Below, one piece after another: positions 37,761 to 49,400 of a DNA stretch of 64,000 nucleotides. The stretch's first letter is position 1. Each line of letters starts with the position of its first letter. The notes beneath the pieces were generated by a model. That model ran no database searches and was not told the origin of the DNA. It worked only from the letters and a program-made list of their open reading frames with translations. The stretch covers positions 175,212-239,211 of the forward strand of contig VXAU01002492.1 of assembly GCA_013399695.1 (NCBI GenBank), in the 5' to 3' direction. The translations under genes and the position numbers were made by a program. This DNA comes from Formicarius rufipectus. Lineage: Eukaryota; Chordata; Aves; Passeriformes; Formicariidae.

Positions 37761-39836
37761 ACTCATACCACAGACCAATATATTTTTTTGCATTCCAGTT
37801 TGATCCAGGATGCATTCAGTCATATGCATTTTGCAGATGACATTTTTTCTTCAGTACATTTATTAAAGTAAAAATCTTCATCCCATTTCAGCTGGAGTCA
37901 GAGCTGCTTTTTGCTTAAAAAATGAAATGGCCATTTAGAAGGTAGAGGAATAATCTTCCTTTTAATATTTATTTCAGAGGAAACAATTTCTAGCCAGCAT
38001 ATTCATCAGTGTTATGCAGTAGTGTGTGTATATACATCCCACTGTGGTAAATGCCATTAAATCATTTCATTTGGACAGGATGCAGAAAGTTGCAAATGTT
38101 CCTTTGCTATTCCCAGTTTGTTTTTACATTAATTTTAATCCACACACTTCCTCCTGTCAAGATTTACTCCATCATCTGAAAGACTTTCCAACAGGGGAAT
38201 CCATGGATGGCATAATCCATTTTAACAAGACACTTACCATCCTCTCCTACAACTCGAGGATGAAAGAGCAGAGCATTTGCCCCAGTAATTTCCAACTGCA
38301 AGAAAGGTCACATAGAACAAATGGCACAAGCCAAAGGTTGAAATCAAAACAAAACCCTAAACTTTTAAGCTGTGCTTGGAGGTACAACCCCTACCATTAG
38401 CTTTCTTCCCACACACAACCGTGCTGCCTGTTTAAAGCATAGACACAGGGAATCTTATTAGGGAGAACTTTTATTTTTGGTTGCTTCCATCAGGTGTTTT
38501 TAATAGAAATGAAAACAAGGTATGCAACTGCTCTTACTGAAACCTTAAAAAAAGTTTGAAAACTGTCATTAATTACCAGGAGTAAAGCCAGCCTAAGCAC
38601 CCTCTTGCTTTCCTTGTGACATATCTATTTTCTCACGGTGTTGTTTGGCTGGTGAAAGGATGGGGGAGAAAAATACCCTTTGGCCCTGCAGAACCCCAGG
38701 TAAAGGGAAGGCACATTTCTGATCTTATCTATGGCACTGCAAAGTGTTTTGTATTTCCCTCAAGGCTCTCTCTTTGCTTCAAGTAAGGATTGTGTATTTT
38801 TATATTCATCTCTCTCCAAAGAATCATCCCAGGCTCACTGCTTTGGGCTGAGGGAAGCAAAGAAATAGTTGGATGTGTCTTCATTGTCCTTGACAAATGG
38901 CACATTCTGGGTATATTTTGCTACATTCTCATGAGTTTGAGACTTTTCAGAATGCAGATTTGTGCAAGAAGTCATGCACATGTTTTCTGCAATAACTTGC
39001 ATTTAAAATAAAGTCAAGCAGGTAAGGACTCCCTACGAAGACGTGTCATTCAGTGGCTTACATGTGTGCATGCACACACAGTAGTATGAGCATGAAAAAT
39101 AAGATTAACAATCATGGAAGTGAATTATAGGATATTCTTACTACACAAAAGAGTATTAGGGTCCACTTTCTGTCATCCTAGCTAGATCTTCAACAAAGTA
39201 GTCATCTTCATTTTTGCTTAGGGTAAAGGGGTTTCCAGGTGCTCTGAAGGAGTTTAAGATGACCAGCCTTTTAAAATTAGAGTTGAGCAATGACCTAGGC
39301 TCAGTAATACAGAACCACACTGAATGTTCACTTAAAACACAACATATTACTGGTCAAGGAGAGCTGGAGAAGGAGAATGGAACTGAGGGCACTTAAGCTT
39401 CCACAACAGCACTAGTTCAGTGCTGAATCAATCCTCCATTTTAAGAGTCCCTGTCTGTACCTGACCACGTCTGTACCTTCTGCTCTTAGCACTTCTCATT
39501 TGGCAAGCATTAAACTTGGGAACTGTTTAGAGCTACGATGTATGCAATTATTACAATCAATACATTTAACCTGGTAGTAGATAACCCACGCAACACAAAA
39601 AGGTGAAAAACCCAAGCTCGGTGACAAACAAGGTGGGCAGGCGGGTGACAGGATGCCCTCGCAGGGTTCTGGCCGTGGCGTTGCCCAGCCCGGACCCGCG
39701 CGGAGCCTTCGCATGGGATGAGCCACCTCCAGATCTGCCAGTCAAAGGCAGGTGAGGATACCCAGAGCTCGGGATGCCTGAGCCATTCCCGGCGCTGGGG
39801 ATGCCGGAGCCTCTCCCGGCGCCCCAGCGGCCGCGG

Positions 39837-40142
39837 CTGTGCCGGATCCCAGAGCTGTGCCGGATCCCGGGGCAGTGCCGGATCCCTGAGCTGTGCCGAA
39901 TCCCTGAGCTGTGCCGGATCCCTGAGCTGTGCCGGATCCGGGGACAGTGCCGGATCCCAAGGCTGTGCCGGATCCCTGAGCTGTGCCGGATCCCAGAGCT
40001 GTGCCGGATCCCAAGGCTGTGCCGGATCCCTGAGCTGTGCCGGATCCCTGAGCTGTGCCGGATCCCGGAGCTGTGCCGGATCCCAAGGCTGTGCCGGATC
40101 CCTGAGCTGTGCCGGATCCCAGAGCTGTGCCGGATCCCGGCG
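39837..40142 (+). repeat. 18-bp minisatellite, 17 units
   Basis: Seventeen head-to-tail units of CTGTGCCGGATCCCTGAG with a few substitutions per unit (for example CAGTGCC, GATCCCAAGG, GATCCGGGG). Almost every unit contains GGATCC or GGATCCC and one CpG. Because 18 is a multiple of 3 and the unit lacks stops in several frames on both strands, the array creates long open frames (up to 346 codons here) encoding six-residue repeats such as LCRIPE; these are not genes. The array lies just upstream of the probable CDH8 start region. Confidence 0.95.
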
Positions 40143-40356
40143 CCGTCAGTCACAAAGAGGGTTGGGAAGCGGGGCGAGGGTCAAGGACAGACTGCGCGGC
40201 GCTGCCGCCCACCCAGCTCCTGCTGCGGGCAGGTCTCGGCGCTGCCCCCGGGCTCCGCTCGCCGTCCGACAGCCACCTTCGGCTCCCGAGCGGCGCCGGG
40301 GAACGCTCGAACGCCTGCGGTTCCCCTGGGGCGTCTCGGCAAAAAGGGGTTTAAAG

Positions 40357-40402
40357 NNNNNNNNNNNNNNNNNNNNNNNNNNNNNNNNNNNNNNNNNNNN
40401 NN
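40357..40402. other. Assembly gap (46 N)
   Basis: Run of 46 Ns inside the CpG island. GC-rich DNA next to a minisatellite is a usual cause of such gaps. Confidence 0.99.
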
Positions 40403-40520
40403 GCATCGCCCCGAAGGTTCGGGGGCTCCGGGCACGTCCGAACACCGGCGGGCGCCTCCCCAGTGACCCCGCGGCTCAGGGCCAGCCCCCGACCTCCCCC
40501 GGGTCCGCCCGGTGCCACCC

Positions 40521-40592
40521 CCATCCGTCCGTCGATCCGTCCGTCCATCCATCCACCCCTCCATCCGTCTGTCCGTCCGTCCGTCCGTCCGT
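40521..40592 (+). repeat. TCCG/TCCA tetranucleotide tract
   Basis: An imperfect run of TCCG and TCCA tetramers within the CpG island. It recurs at 41970-42041 inside the duplicated block. Confidence 0.85.
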
Positions 40593-40777
40593 GCGGACGG
40601 AGATGCCCCGGCGCGGAGTTGCGGCGACCGCGGCGAGCGAGCGGCGCGGCCGGCCCTGGAAAAGTTGTGTGCTTCCCGGGGGGAAGGCGGGGGTGCGCGG
40701 GAGAGGGAGGGGGAGAAACCACCACCCCGAAGTGCTTACACGAATTTCCCAGCGCTAGACCTGCCTCCGAGAGCAGC

Positions 40778-40782
40778 CCAAT
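40778..40782 (+). promoter_or_regulatory. CCAAT box
   Basis: CCAAT within AGCAGCCCAATAAGAGC, in the CpG island and upstream of the putative exon 1. This is a typical NF-Y position relative to a start site near 40.85 kb. The copy at 42227-42231 is part of the duplicated segment. Confidence 0.45.
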
Positions 40783-40849
40783 AAGAGCTGTCAGGGGAGG
40801 CTCCCGGCTCACTTTTCCACATCGCTTCACAGTTGCGTTTGGCAGGCAG

Positions 40850-41153
40850 GCGGGCACGATAGCCTCGGAATTAGCGGATTTATTTGGAATATCCCTGCTC
40901 TCCCGGAGACGTGCTGCTGCCGCGGGCTTGTGCGAAGGGAGAAATTACTGACTGCACTCCAGCATGCGGGCACAGAGAGCCAGGAAGCCCAGCAACCAGC
41001 GTCTCCTCCAGCATCGGCAGCCTCGGAAAGCATGAGAAGAAAATCTGGAGAATCCTGCCTGTTCCCAGGGACTGGCTGATGTTTTTTTACCTCACCCTTT
41101 CGATCCGTGCGTGTAGGGGCCGTGGGCGAGCGGATCCCTTGCTCCTTGAAAGA
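40850..41153 (+). other. CDH8: Probable non-coding exon 1 of CDH8 (5' edge approximate)
   Basis: The 3' edge is set by AAAGA followed by GTGAGTATTC, a strong donor at 41154. The 5' edge is a guess, placed some 70 bases downstream of the CCAAT box at 40778. The segment lies inside the CpG island, has no long coding frame, and contains three ATGs: 40964 (23 codons, stop at 41035), 41032 (15 codons, stop at 41079) and 41079, which stays open to the donor. Joining it to exon 2 at 57939 implies a first intron of about 16.8 kb. It could instead belong to a divergent or unrelated transcript. Confidence 0.5.
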
Positions 41154-41423
41154 GTGAGTATTCATTTTATTAATACAATTTGCGGCTGGCTGGCAGAGGG
41201 CTCTCGCTCCGTGGGTTTGTGTCTGACTTGGGCTCTGTGTGCGTGCAAGGTGCGCTGTGCGAGCGCCTTCCTCGTCCATAGGTGCGGTATTAGGCTGGAC
41301 TGTGGTGCCTCGTTAAGTCAGATGTTTTCCATTTCCCGGTAATGAAAATGTGGGATGCTTGTTGGGATTGTTAAAAAAATTATTATTGCTATTCCCTCGG
41401 GAGGAGAAGTGGTGGTAATTTTA

Positions 41424-41429
<6 letters not shown>

Positions 41430-41480
<51 letters not shown>
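41430..41480 (+). repeat. Poly-T tract (51 T)
   Basis: Uninterrupted run of about 51 Ts following GGTGGTAATTTTATTTCTC. A second T tract of about 37 at 42658-42694 follows a similar but noisier sequence, GGTGGTAATTT, after the second promoter copy. Confidence 0.95.
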
Positions 41481-41851
41481 CTCTTTTCCTTCTGGCTAAC
41501 AGAAGATCTCTAACCCATCACCCATTTGCAAAATGATTATTTTTCTCTTCACATCCTCACTAGACCAGTCATCCAGGACTTTGTCCCACCGCAACGTGTT
41601 GTACTCATGCTTCCCCTCTGAGGCTCCCCTGAGGCACGAAGCTCATGGTGGTGGCTGGCAGGAACACATTCCAGCTCGCCCCGTGTGCTCAAGCGCTGTA
41701 CTGGGATGGCTGGACTTTGCTCGATTCAAGCCACCCTGTCCGGTTGGGCACGGCGGAGCCCGCAGGGATCGCTGCAGCCTCGCCCCACGGGCACTCGCGC
41801 NGCACCCCCCGGGGGCCCGCGCCCCGGCTCCCGGTCCCTCCTTCCCGGCGA

Positions 41852-42619
41852 GCATCGCCCCGAAGGTTCGGGGGCTCCGGGCACGTCCGAACACCGGCGG
41901 GCGCCTCCCCAGTGACCCCGCGGCTCAGGGCCAGCCCCCGACCTCCCCCGGGTCCGCCCGGTGCCACCCCCATCCGTCCGTCGATCCGTCCGTCCATCCA
42001 TCCACCCCTCCATCCGTCTGTCCGTCCGTCCGTCCGTCCGTGCGGACGGAGATGCCCCGGCGCGGAGTTGCGGCGACCGCGGCGAGCGAGCGGCGCGGCC
42101 GGCCCTGGAAAAGTTGTGTGCTTCCCGGGGGGAAGGCGGGGGTGCGCGGGAGAGGGAGGGGGAGAAACCACCACCCCGAAGTGCTTACACGAATTTCCCA
42201 GCGCTAGACCTGCCTCCGAGAGCAGCCCAATAAGAGCTGTCAGGGGAGGCTCCCGGCTCACTTTTCCACATCGCTTCACAGTTGCGTTTGGCAGGCAGGC
42301 GGGCACGATAGCCTCGGAATTAGCGGATTTATTTGGAATATCCCTGCTCTCCCGGAGACGTGCTGCTGCCGCGGGCTTGTGCGAAGGGAGAAATTACTGA
42401 CTGCACTCCAGCATGCGGGCACAGAGAGCCAGGAAGCCCAGCAACCAGCGTCTCCTCCAGCATCGGCAGCCTCGGAAAGCATGAGAAGAAAATCTGGAGA
42501 ATCCTGCCTGTTCCCAGGGACTGGCTGATGTTTTTTTACCTCACCCTTTCGATCCGTGCGTGTAGGGGCCGTGGGCGAGCGGATCCCTTGCTCCTTGAAA
42601 GAGTGAGTATTCATTTTAT
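41852..42619 (+). repeat. Duplicated promoter block, copy 2, likely assembly artefact
   Basis: Matches 40403-41170 base for base. It lies in an 818-base segment bracketed by single Ns at 41801 and 42620, as expected for a short contig placed by scaffolding or gap filling. The 50 bases before the matching part (41802-41851) are GC-rich and have no counterpart in copy 1, where a 46-N gap stands instead. Confidence 0.85.
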
Positions 42620-42620
42620 N

Positions 42621-42655
42621 TTTTTTTTTTTTTCCCCGGGGGGAGAAGGGGTGGT

Positions 42656-42694
<39 letters not shown>
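42621..42694 (+). repeat. Second, noisy copy of the poly-T junction
   Basis: T-rich sequence with CCCCGGGGGGAGAAGGGG then GGTGGTAATTT and a T run. It resembles 41395-41480 (CCTCGGGAGGAGAAGTGG then GGTGGTAATTT) with several mismatches. It looks like a low-quality rendering of the same locus. Confidence 0.6.
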
Positions 42695-42695
<1 letters not shown>

Positions 42696-45600
42696 GTTTG
42701 TTTATTTTTCCTTCCCTTCTTGGTTCCCCTTTAAATGATCGAGAGGACTTTGGATCACAGAGGGTTGCTTCCAAGGCTGGTGAACCCGTTTCTTTTCCGT
42801 GTTTTCTTATTTAGTACAATAAGTCTCTGGGCTATTTCACTGTGTTGAATAGATGCAGGGCTGCATTCATGCATTGAAATAGATTGCAGTTTTCGTGCTG
42901 AGAATAAAAATCACCCATCAGCCAGATATGTAAATGAGGGAGGAGGAGGCTGAAAGAACCATGAGGGGGGGATATCCCCCTGATTTATCACACTCTCCCT
43001 CCCCCAAAAGCTTTGCACCCCCTAAATAAGTAAATAAATAGGAATGGCTTCACAGCTTCCCTTCCCACTTTCAGAGAGGAAAGCATCCCACAAATACCAC
43101 TCCTCCTCTTAACAGCTGAGATAGGAATGAATCTTTAGCCATAACTAGCCAGGGAGTCATCCCTGTCCCACAAGTTGTTTTGCTTTGGTTGACTAAACAG
43201 AGAACGCACCCAGCTGAAACTTGGGAGAGGGAGAAAGCTCTTCAGCTGCAGTCCCTCCTTAGCTGCCTCCCCACCAAGGCTCCCGCAGGAGAAACGCAGG
43301 AGTCTGCGGCCCCCTGAATCTCGCTGTTCCACCAAACGCTTCGTCTTGTCTTGGAGGAAGGCAGAGGAGTCACACATCCGTGCGTTCTGCTTGGCTACAG
43401 TATCTGCTGGGTAGCAGCATCCCAATCGGGAGCCCCAAGCCGCCAGGCAGCATCCCTGCTAGACAACCTCAGACCCGAGCACGGACTTGGCTGGAGAGCC
43501 TTGGGAAGCTCTGCAAAGCTTCCACACAGAAAGCCTGTGGCAGTTTCTGGGAGGGTAATATAAAAGAGATTAATTCAAATCCTTATTTAGACTCTGCCTA
43601 CCGCCATGAAGGTGACACTACTTAACACAGGCAGGAATTCCTCTGTGGTTCAGTGCTATTCAGTCACGGCTTGAATTTGTCTCAATTCAAACAGTTTGCG
43701 TTTGGTACCAGACTAAATAGGGTGGAATCAATCCAAGCTGGCACAAAACGGTGCTACACAAACCTGCTTGTGTTGCCAACAGGTATCAAACTCTGCACCC
43801 TCCCGTCTCCCTCCCTATTCCTCTCTTTCAGACGGGCACAAACACACACACACTCGGTTTCATGCAAACGAGTCTGTCTCCTCTGAAAGTAGGAATAAAC
43901 ACTCATACGACTTTTAGAAAGGCTGGCATCTCTAAGCAGCCAACTTGGGCTCATAAACGGCTCATCATTTGTGGCTCTGGTTCTCACAGCCAGATGTTTT
44001 TTGGGGAGTGCTGATCGTAGGAACTCAAATAGCTTTAACTGTTTATTGTTTCAAATCTACCACGTTAGTGCTTAATAGAAGGGAAGCCAACAGCTGCTCA
44101 CTTCAGTTTCAGTTAAAGCATAGAGCTGATAACTACCAAAGCTATAGATAAAGAATCCTCTTAACTTCACTCATCCTCTTTTGGAAATTCTTCAAGAGTT
44201 TTTCTGCAATAAGGAGAAAGAGAAATATGTAGTACTCATGTATGTATGATGTTCCTCCTCTGTGTTCAATACTAGACTGCTATAAAGAAGAGATTTCACA
44301 ATAGACTTCTCAGTAAATATGAGTAAATAATAAATTCAGAAGAGTGAAAAATTACCCTTGTGAACATTTTGCCTGTCCTAAATAAAACGATCAAGCATCT
44401 ACAAGTAGTTAGTATTTTGCATACCTGTGAAATCACCAAATTTCACACCCATAAAATCTGATAACATCAAAACCCAAAAGCTCTCTGTAGTGTCACCTCC
44501 CAGCCTAATTGTATGGATATTTTTGACTGAAGAACCCTAGGAAGGGAAGTGGTTATTACATGATATTTTAATCCATTAAGCCTTACTATTCCACCTTGCT
44601 GCTTACAGAACCAACCCAGCCTTCTGCTAGCTTTCTCCTTGGCTATTTATTAACTCATTTCTCTTTTCAAAACTTGCATCCTGGCTATGGAGAACTTTGA
44701 TTTCCATGTGTTGTTGTAAGCTGAGGGCCTTCAGTGTCCTCAAAGATGGAAGTATTTCATGTGAGTTGGTTAAATTATCCAGGTGAGCAATTTGTTAACT
44801 GGGTGTGCTGCTGGCCAAGAACTAACTTTGGATGTTTTCTTCAATATTAAAGAATCAATAGCACTATGTGTGCCTGCTTAACAAATGCAAGTGGTTTTAA
44901 CGAGGAGCATCCCTGTAGAGGACAGCTACTCCTTTTACACCTTCCATTAAAAAAAAAAAAAAAAAAGGAAATTTTCATTTTTGTGAGATGAAGTAGAATC
45001 TTCCTTGGATGAAGTCACTCAGTGCTTTTTCAGTCTACTTTAGTCATTCCCATCAGCTCTTGCTACTGAGGTCCAAAACAGAGTTGTAAGGGGGATAGTA
45101 GTCCCACAATCAGATTTAAATTCACTTTTTGTCATTTGTAATCCAATAATATTTCACCTCTATCAAATAAATTTGATTGATCCCTGGACACTTTATTTGT
45201 GTCATTGTTAACATACAATGCATTGCCTTCTCTGGAAAAATCTACTTGTCCTCCCTCCTTCAGGATGCAAAACAATTCCAAGTAAGAACATCCAGTCAGC
45301 CATGGATAAAGATTTAACTCTGTTGCCCCTTGAAGTTCTTCCTGTGTTTTCTTTCTCTCTCCTCTTGCACAGTTGCAGTTTTCATCTTTTTAACTCTTCA
45401 TTTCAGAAGACCATTCCTACAGACTTTACCTGGGACTTTTTCAGACCCTTATGGAAAATTGGATCTTGGCACCCACCCACCCACCCACCGGGCTCTTGAT
45501 ACTGACAGATAATTTAATTTCCAAAATTTGAGAGGCTTTAAAGGGAAAGAAATACCGACCTTTGAGTTTCTGAGTGAGAAGGAAATGTGAGCATGTTCTC

Positions 45601-46414
45601 AGAGCTGGGTATTTCTAAGTGATGATTGTGTGTGCTCTGTGACACAAAGAACTGCTCATGATACTTAGTGAAACAGGTATTTTAGAGCATACCCCATAAC
45701 CATAAAATACCATATATCTTAGCAGTGTTCCTTTTCCACTGTAATATTATTAAAGCCTGACCTACTATTAATACTGATGAGTGTATGCTTACATTATACT
45801 CAAACTGGTGTCATAAGAGTCTTTCAACTATGAGTATAAAATAATAAAACCTAAATTCTTTCAGTGGGAGGCAAATGTGAAGGCAATTTGAGCTTGGAGC
45901 ATTTTAAGCATCATTGCTACCAGAAGATCACATCAATAGAATTAAATTAGATCGTGGAAACTCAACATTTTTCTTAGTGTTGTTGCCATAGAAAAGGTGG
46001 CTCATTTCATATCTTTCTGAACAAAACTATCTGAGCAGTAGACAGACAGAGAACAAAGTAAAGTCCAATTTGAGATTTTAAATGTGTGTGTATATATGTA
46101 GTCATTTTCTTCTTTATTCTTGAATCTATTCAACATGTTTCTCACTTTGTCAATCAAGTAAATAACGTCAACTCAGTGGCATTTCAACTACATTAATAAA
46201 ATTTTGTTCCCCAAATACATCAGGTACTGATGGTATCTGGAGTAGTAAATGCAAGCTGAAAAGAAAAAAAAAAGTATTTCTGAAGCAGCTCAGTTACCAA
46301 CAGATAGATTTTAAAGCATCTGACTGCAGACAATAAACTGATTTGTGCCTGCCTTAGTCATGAGAGGAGCCTTCATCCATGAGCTGCAGTGATAACACTC
46401 ATAGAATTGATTTT
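42695..46414. other. Inferred intron 1, unique part
   Basis: No genes. A poly-A run at 44.95 kb and a CACC tetramer run at 45471-45487 are the only simple repeats noted. Confidence 0.5.
44949..44966 (+). repeat. Poly-A tract
   Basis: Eighteen consecutive As, with no recognisable retrocopy in front of them. Confidence 0.85.
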
Positions 46415-46479
46415 CCAAGGTGCTGATCATGATGGGCCTTGTGGAAATCATTTGAAATCGAGAATGATCAGCACCTTGG
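46415..46479. repeat. 16-bp perfect inverted repeat
   Basis: CCAAGGTGCTGATCAT at 46415-46430 is the exact reverse complement of ATGATCAGCACCTTGG at 46464-46479, with a 33-base spacer. A further 10-bp pair, ATTTGAAATC in the spacer and GATTTCAAAT just after the right arm, interlocks with it. Each arm contains CAGCACC-NN-GG, the left half of a REST (RE1) site. Confidence 0.9.
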
Positions 46480-49400
46480 CCTGGATTTCAAATTAGCAGT
46501 GACTATCAGTGCTAGCTCTGAGCAAGGGAAACCTTCCCTGTAAAGTGTCCACAGTCCCCTGCAGTGCCCAAGTCATAGACAAGCTCATAAAGGTGTTTCT
46601 TGGGGTGTTTTGATGAGGTCTTTGCAGCAGATGTGGGAGTTCCAAACATTACGAAAAGTCAGGCTTGGCAGTCATGAGTTCACAGTTTCAACCTTCTAAT
46701 ATGGGGTATATTTGGCTGAAGTGTCTTTCTCCAGGACAGCAAAGCTCAAATGCTCAGCCTCACTTGAGGAACTCTGATAAACCCATTTCCTTTGCAGTCA
46801 CTGATTATCATAATCATGTGCGTGTATATATTTTATAGTTTCATGTTTATATATAATATAAATACAACCATAGAAATGTACATTTGTCTTCATATATGTA
46901 TAACTATATATATTACATCCAAGCCTTAATACTAATGCAAATGGACTGTATGCACTCAAGAGGGAGTGCAATTCACTAATTGAGTTTTGCAACACTTTAG
47001 ATGTGAATCTCTCTCATGGATTAAATGTAACAGCTCTGATTGCCTTTTAAGTAACAGATCATCAAAACTTAATGTCACTGAAGTTTAGGCTGAGTTCTGT
47101 ATTCTGCTCCGTGGCCTTTATTTTTTGTGCATTTCTGAAAGTCAGATTAAAAAACCCTGAACAAATAAATGGGGGGGAAAACACCCCCAAACACAAAACC
47201 TCAAGTTGGCAACTGCATAAAAAAAAAAAAGTTTAACATTGAAGGATCCTAATTCTTTCCAAAGAACTCGTATTAAATTGATGGTAGAGCTGCCATCAAA
47301 TTCAATGATGCAAAATTAAAGACAATCATTTCAAATTTCACATGTCCCAGCAGAAAAGGTTTGAGTAGGTTTGCTGCAGTGAAACTGTATATGTATATAT
47401 TCATATGGATGGATATGTACATAGACATAGTCCACGTATGTTCACTTTTTTCCTTTTTAAAGCTTTTTTTTATGTACACACACGTCCATACATATGGCTG
47501 GAGAGTTTCTATAGCTTTCACTTAGTCATGATGTCCATTCCTAATTTTATATTCCCAGTTCAGCCCAAATACACATCAGGAAAACTTGTGGGTTTTTCCT
47601 TAATTATTATGGTTTCTTTATTTCTGTAGAGAACGCTTAACATCCTTTAAAGAAAACCAATGAAAATGAAAGTTCTGTGTATATATATATAAGACTGAAA
47701 AAGAAGGCCAGAAAGCAAGATATTTATGTCCCGCATTAATATTTAAAGCCTTTTTCGGGAAGCACATCCCAGCTGCTGAACCTCTCCCGATAAACAATGC
47801 CCTAGGCACAGCATGGTTAACACCTAATTCTCAGTCGGGCCAATCTGTTTGCCTTTTTATGAGCTCTCTCCCGTTGTGCACAACTCGCTTTTTTTTCCCC
47901 CTTCTCTCCTCTGAAAGTGATAGAGGTCTTGGAATTATGTAATGCACCTTCAGAAGGCAGAGCATGGGCGTGAGGGGCGAGGTTGGCAGGAGCTGCAGCT
48001 CTCGAGTCTACAAGCAACGCCGTTCTATTTTAGTCCAGGGAAAATCGCTTTAATCAGTGGACTGTAGAGAATAAAAATTACTTCAGATCACTTCCTCTTC
48101 TTACTACAGGAGGGAAACAAGGCTGAGGCACCTATTTTTGGTATGTTTAAGTTTCTGGACTGCTTTGGTGGCCTATCTTTCTGGTTTGATGTGTATCATG
48201 GGATTCTCAGCGCCATGGCATGAGGTGATGTTCTGACACACAGCAGTGGAGTGTCTGACTCCCTGTAAACCCCAAACCCTTCTTTTTCTTTTTTTTCTTA
48301 TTTTTTTTTTTCCTCTTTCAAGTGCAAGAGGTCGAAAGGGACAGTTTCAAACACCTTGTGTTCTATGGCAGAGCTAAAATAGCTATGTTGTCATTTTAAT
48401 GCCTGTTCCTCTCCTATCAGCTGTCATGGAAAAGAAGGAAAAAATACACCAAAAAAAATCCACACACAAACTGAAACCCAAACAAACTCAAAACCAATCA
48501 AGCAAAAAGCCCAACCAACCAAACAAAACTGAAACAACCTTAAAACGTTGTAGACACACATTTCATTGGAGAGGAAGTTTCCCCTTCAGTGCAAAGCGTG
48601 GAGCAGGTGCTGCCCCTTTGCCCTGTACCTGAAGATGGGCAGCACAGCTGGACCCATGGCTGGAAGTCCTGAGCCCTGTGCAAGGAATAACAAAGAGGGA
48701 AAAAAATAGTTTGGAAGTTCTAACAACACACTTGGGGAGGGTGTTTTTTAATGCATTCTGGTTCTCTAAAGTAGTGAACACTTTTGGAAAGACTGAGAGC
48801 TTTATACACAAGGAATCTGTCTTGGCAGCTTTAAAGTTGGCCCATGTTGATTTTACTGCCAAAGAGTAACAAAAATGTCCCCAATAAGAAATTCTATTGA
48901 TACCAATAGAAGTTAAAGAATAGCATGAAATCACATGGTCAGGATACTCTTGTGGTTTGTTTGGTTTGTTTTAGAAAGGGATTTCCTGATAGTAAATATT
49001 TACCAAAATCATAAAAATATATTTAGATAGTCACATGAAATAGACTTTGTAGATCTGATAAAGTATCACGTTAAGAAGTCACAGAATAACCATGTGTTAC
49101 ATGGATTACTTTGATTAAGGGAGATATATTTCAACGTGACGTGTGTGTCACTTTTCCCTTATCCCCAGTCATTAGTCAGGTTGTGTAATGACCTCTATCC
49201 TGGAGCAGCCTCTTGTCCACTTCACCACTTATGGTGTTTCCCACTTAACACCAAGAGTAAGGAAACTAAGGAAGAGGAATTTATCTCAGGAAAGCTTTTC
49301 TAAACATTCCTTCTCTTTGCCCCTGAAACAGACCCCTCTAACTGAAGTGACCTCTTTTTGCTAAGAATAACCTTCTAGATTGACTAATGAATCCCTCAAT

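Larger units (their letters stand above)
33699..39639. other. Gene-free DNA upstream of the CpG island
   Basis: Unique sequence with the A/C-rich tract at 37.6 kb and the candidate element at 37.0-37.3 kb. A 124-codon frame at 38026-38400 is unrecognised. Confidence 0.55.
40403..41170 (+). repeat. Duplicated promoter block, copy 1 (768 bp)
   Basis: Sequence from the right edge of the 46-N gap to the bases after the exon 1 donor, repeated at 41852-42619 with a constant offset of 1449 and no differences that I could find. Identity begins exactly where the gap ends and stops exactly where a single N sits in the other copy, which points to assembly rather than biology. Confidence 0.9.
39640..41330 (+). 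promoter_or_regulatory. CDH8: CpG island, probable CDH8 promoter
   Basis: Base composition changes sharply from the AT-rich flank to CpG-dense, GC-rich DNA near 39.64 kb and falls back near 41.33 kb. The island holds an 18-bp minisatellite, a 46-base gap, a TCCG tetranucleotide tract, a CCAAT box at 40778-40782 and a probable first exon ending at 41153. No TATA box is obvious, as is usual for CpG-island promoters. The assignment to CDH8 rests on orientation and on this being the only large island upstream of the coding exon in the window (about 17 kb away). Confidence 0.65.

Noticed and set aside
38026..38400. 124-codon frame
   Set aside because: No recognisable domain; the composition is that of AT-rich non-coding DNA.
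39718..40758. Open frames up to 346 codons with six-residue repeats on both strands
   Set aside because: They are produced by the 18-bp minisatellite (period divisible by three, no stops) and run through the N gap. There is no domain and no gene structure.
41533..42400. Open frames of 205-251 codons in the second promoter copy
   Set aside because: GC-rich, stop-poor CpG-island sequence repeated from 40.4-41.1 kb; the frames cross the single N and have no recognisable domain.
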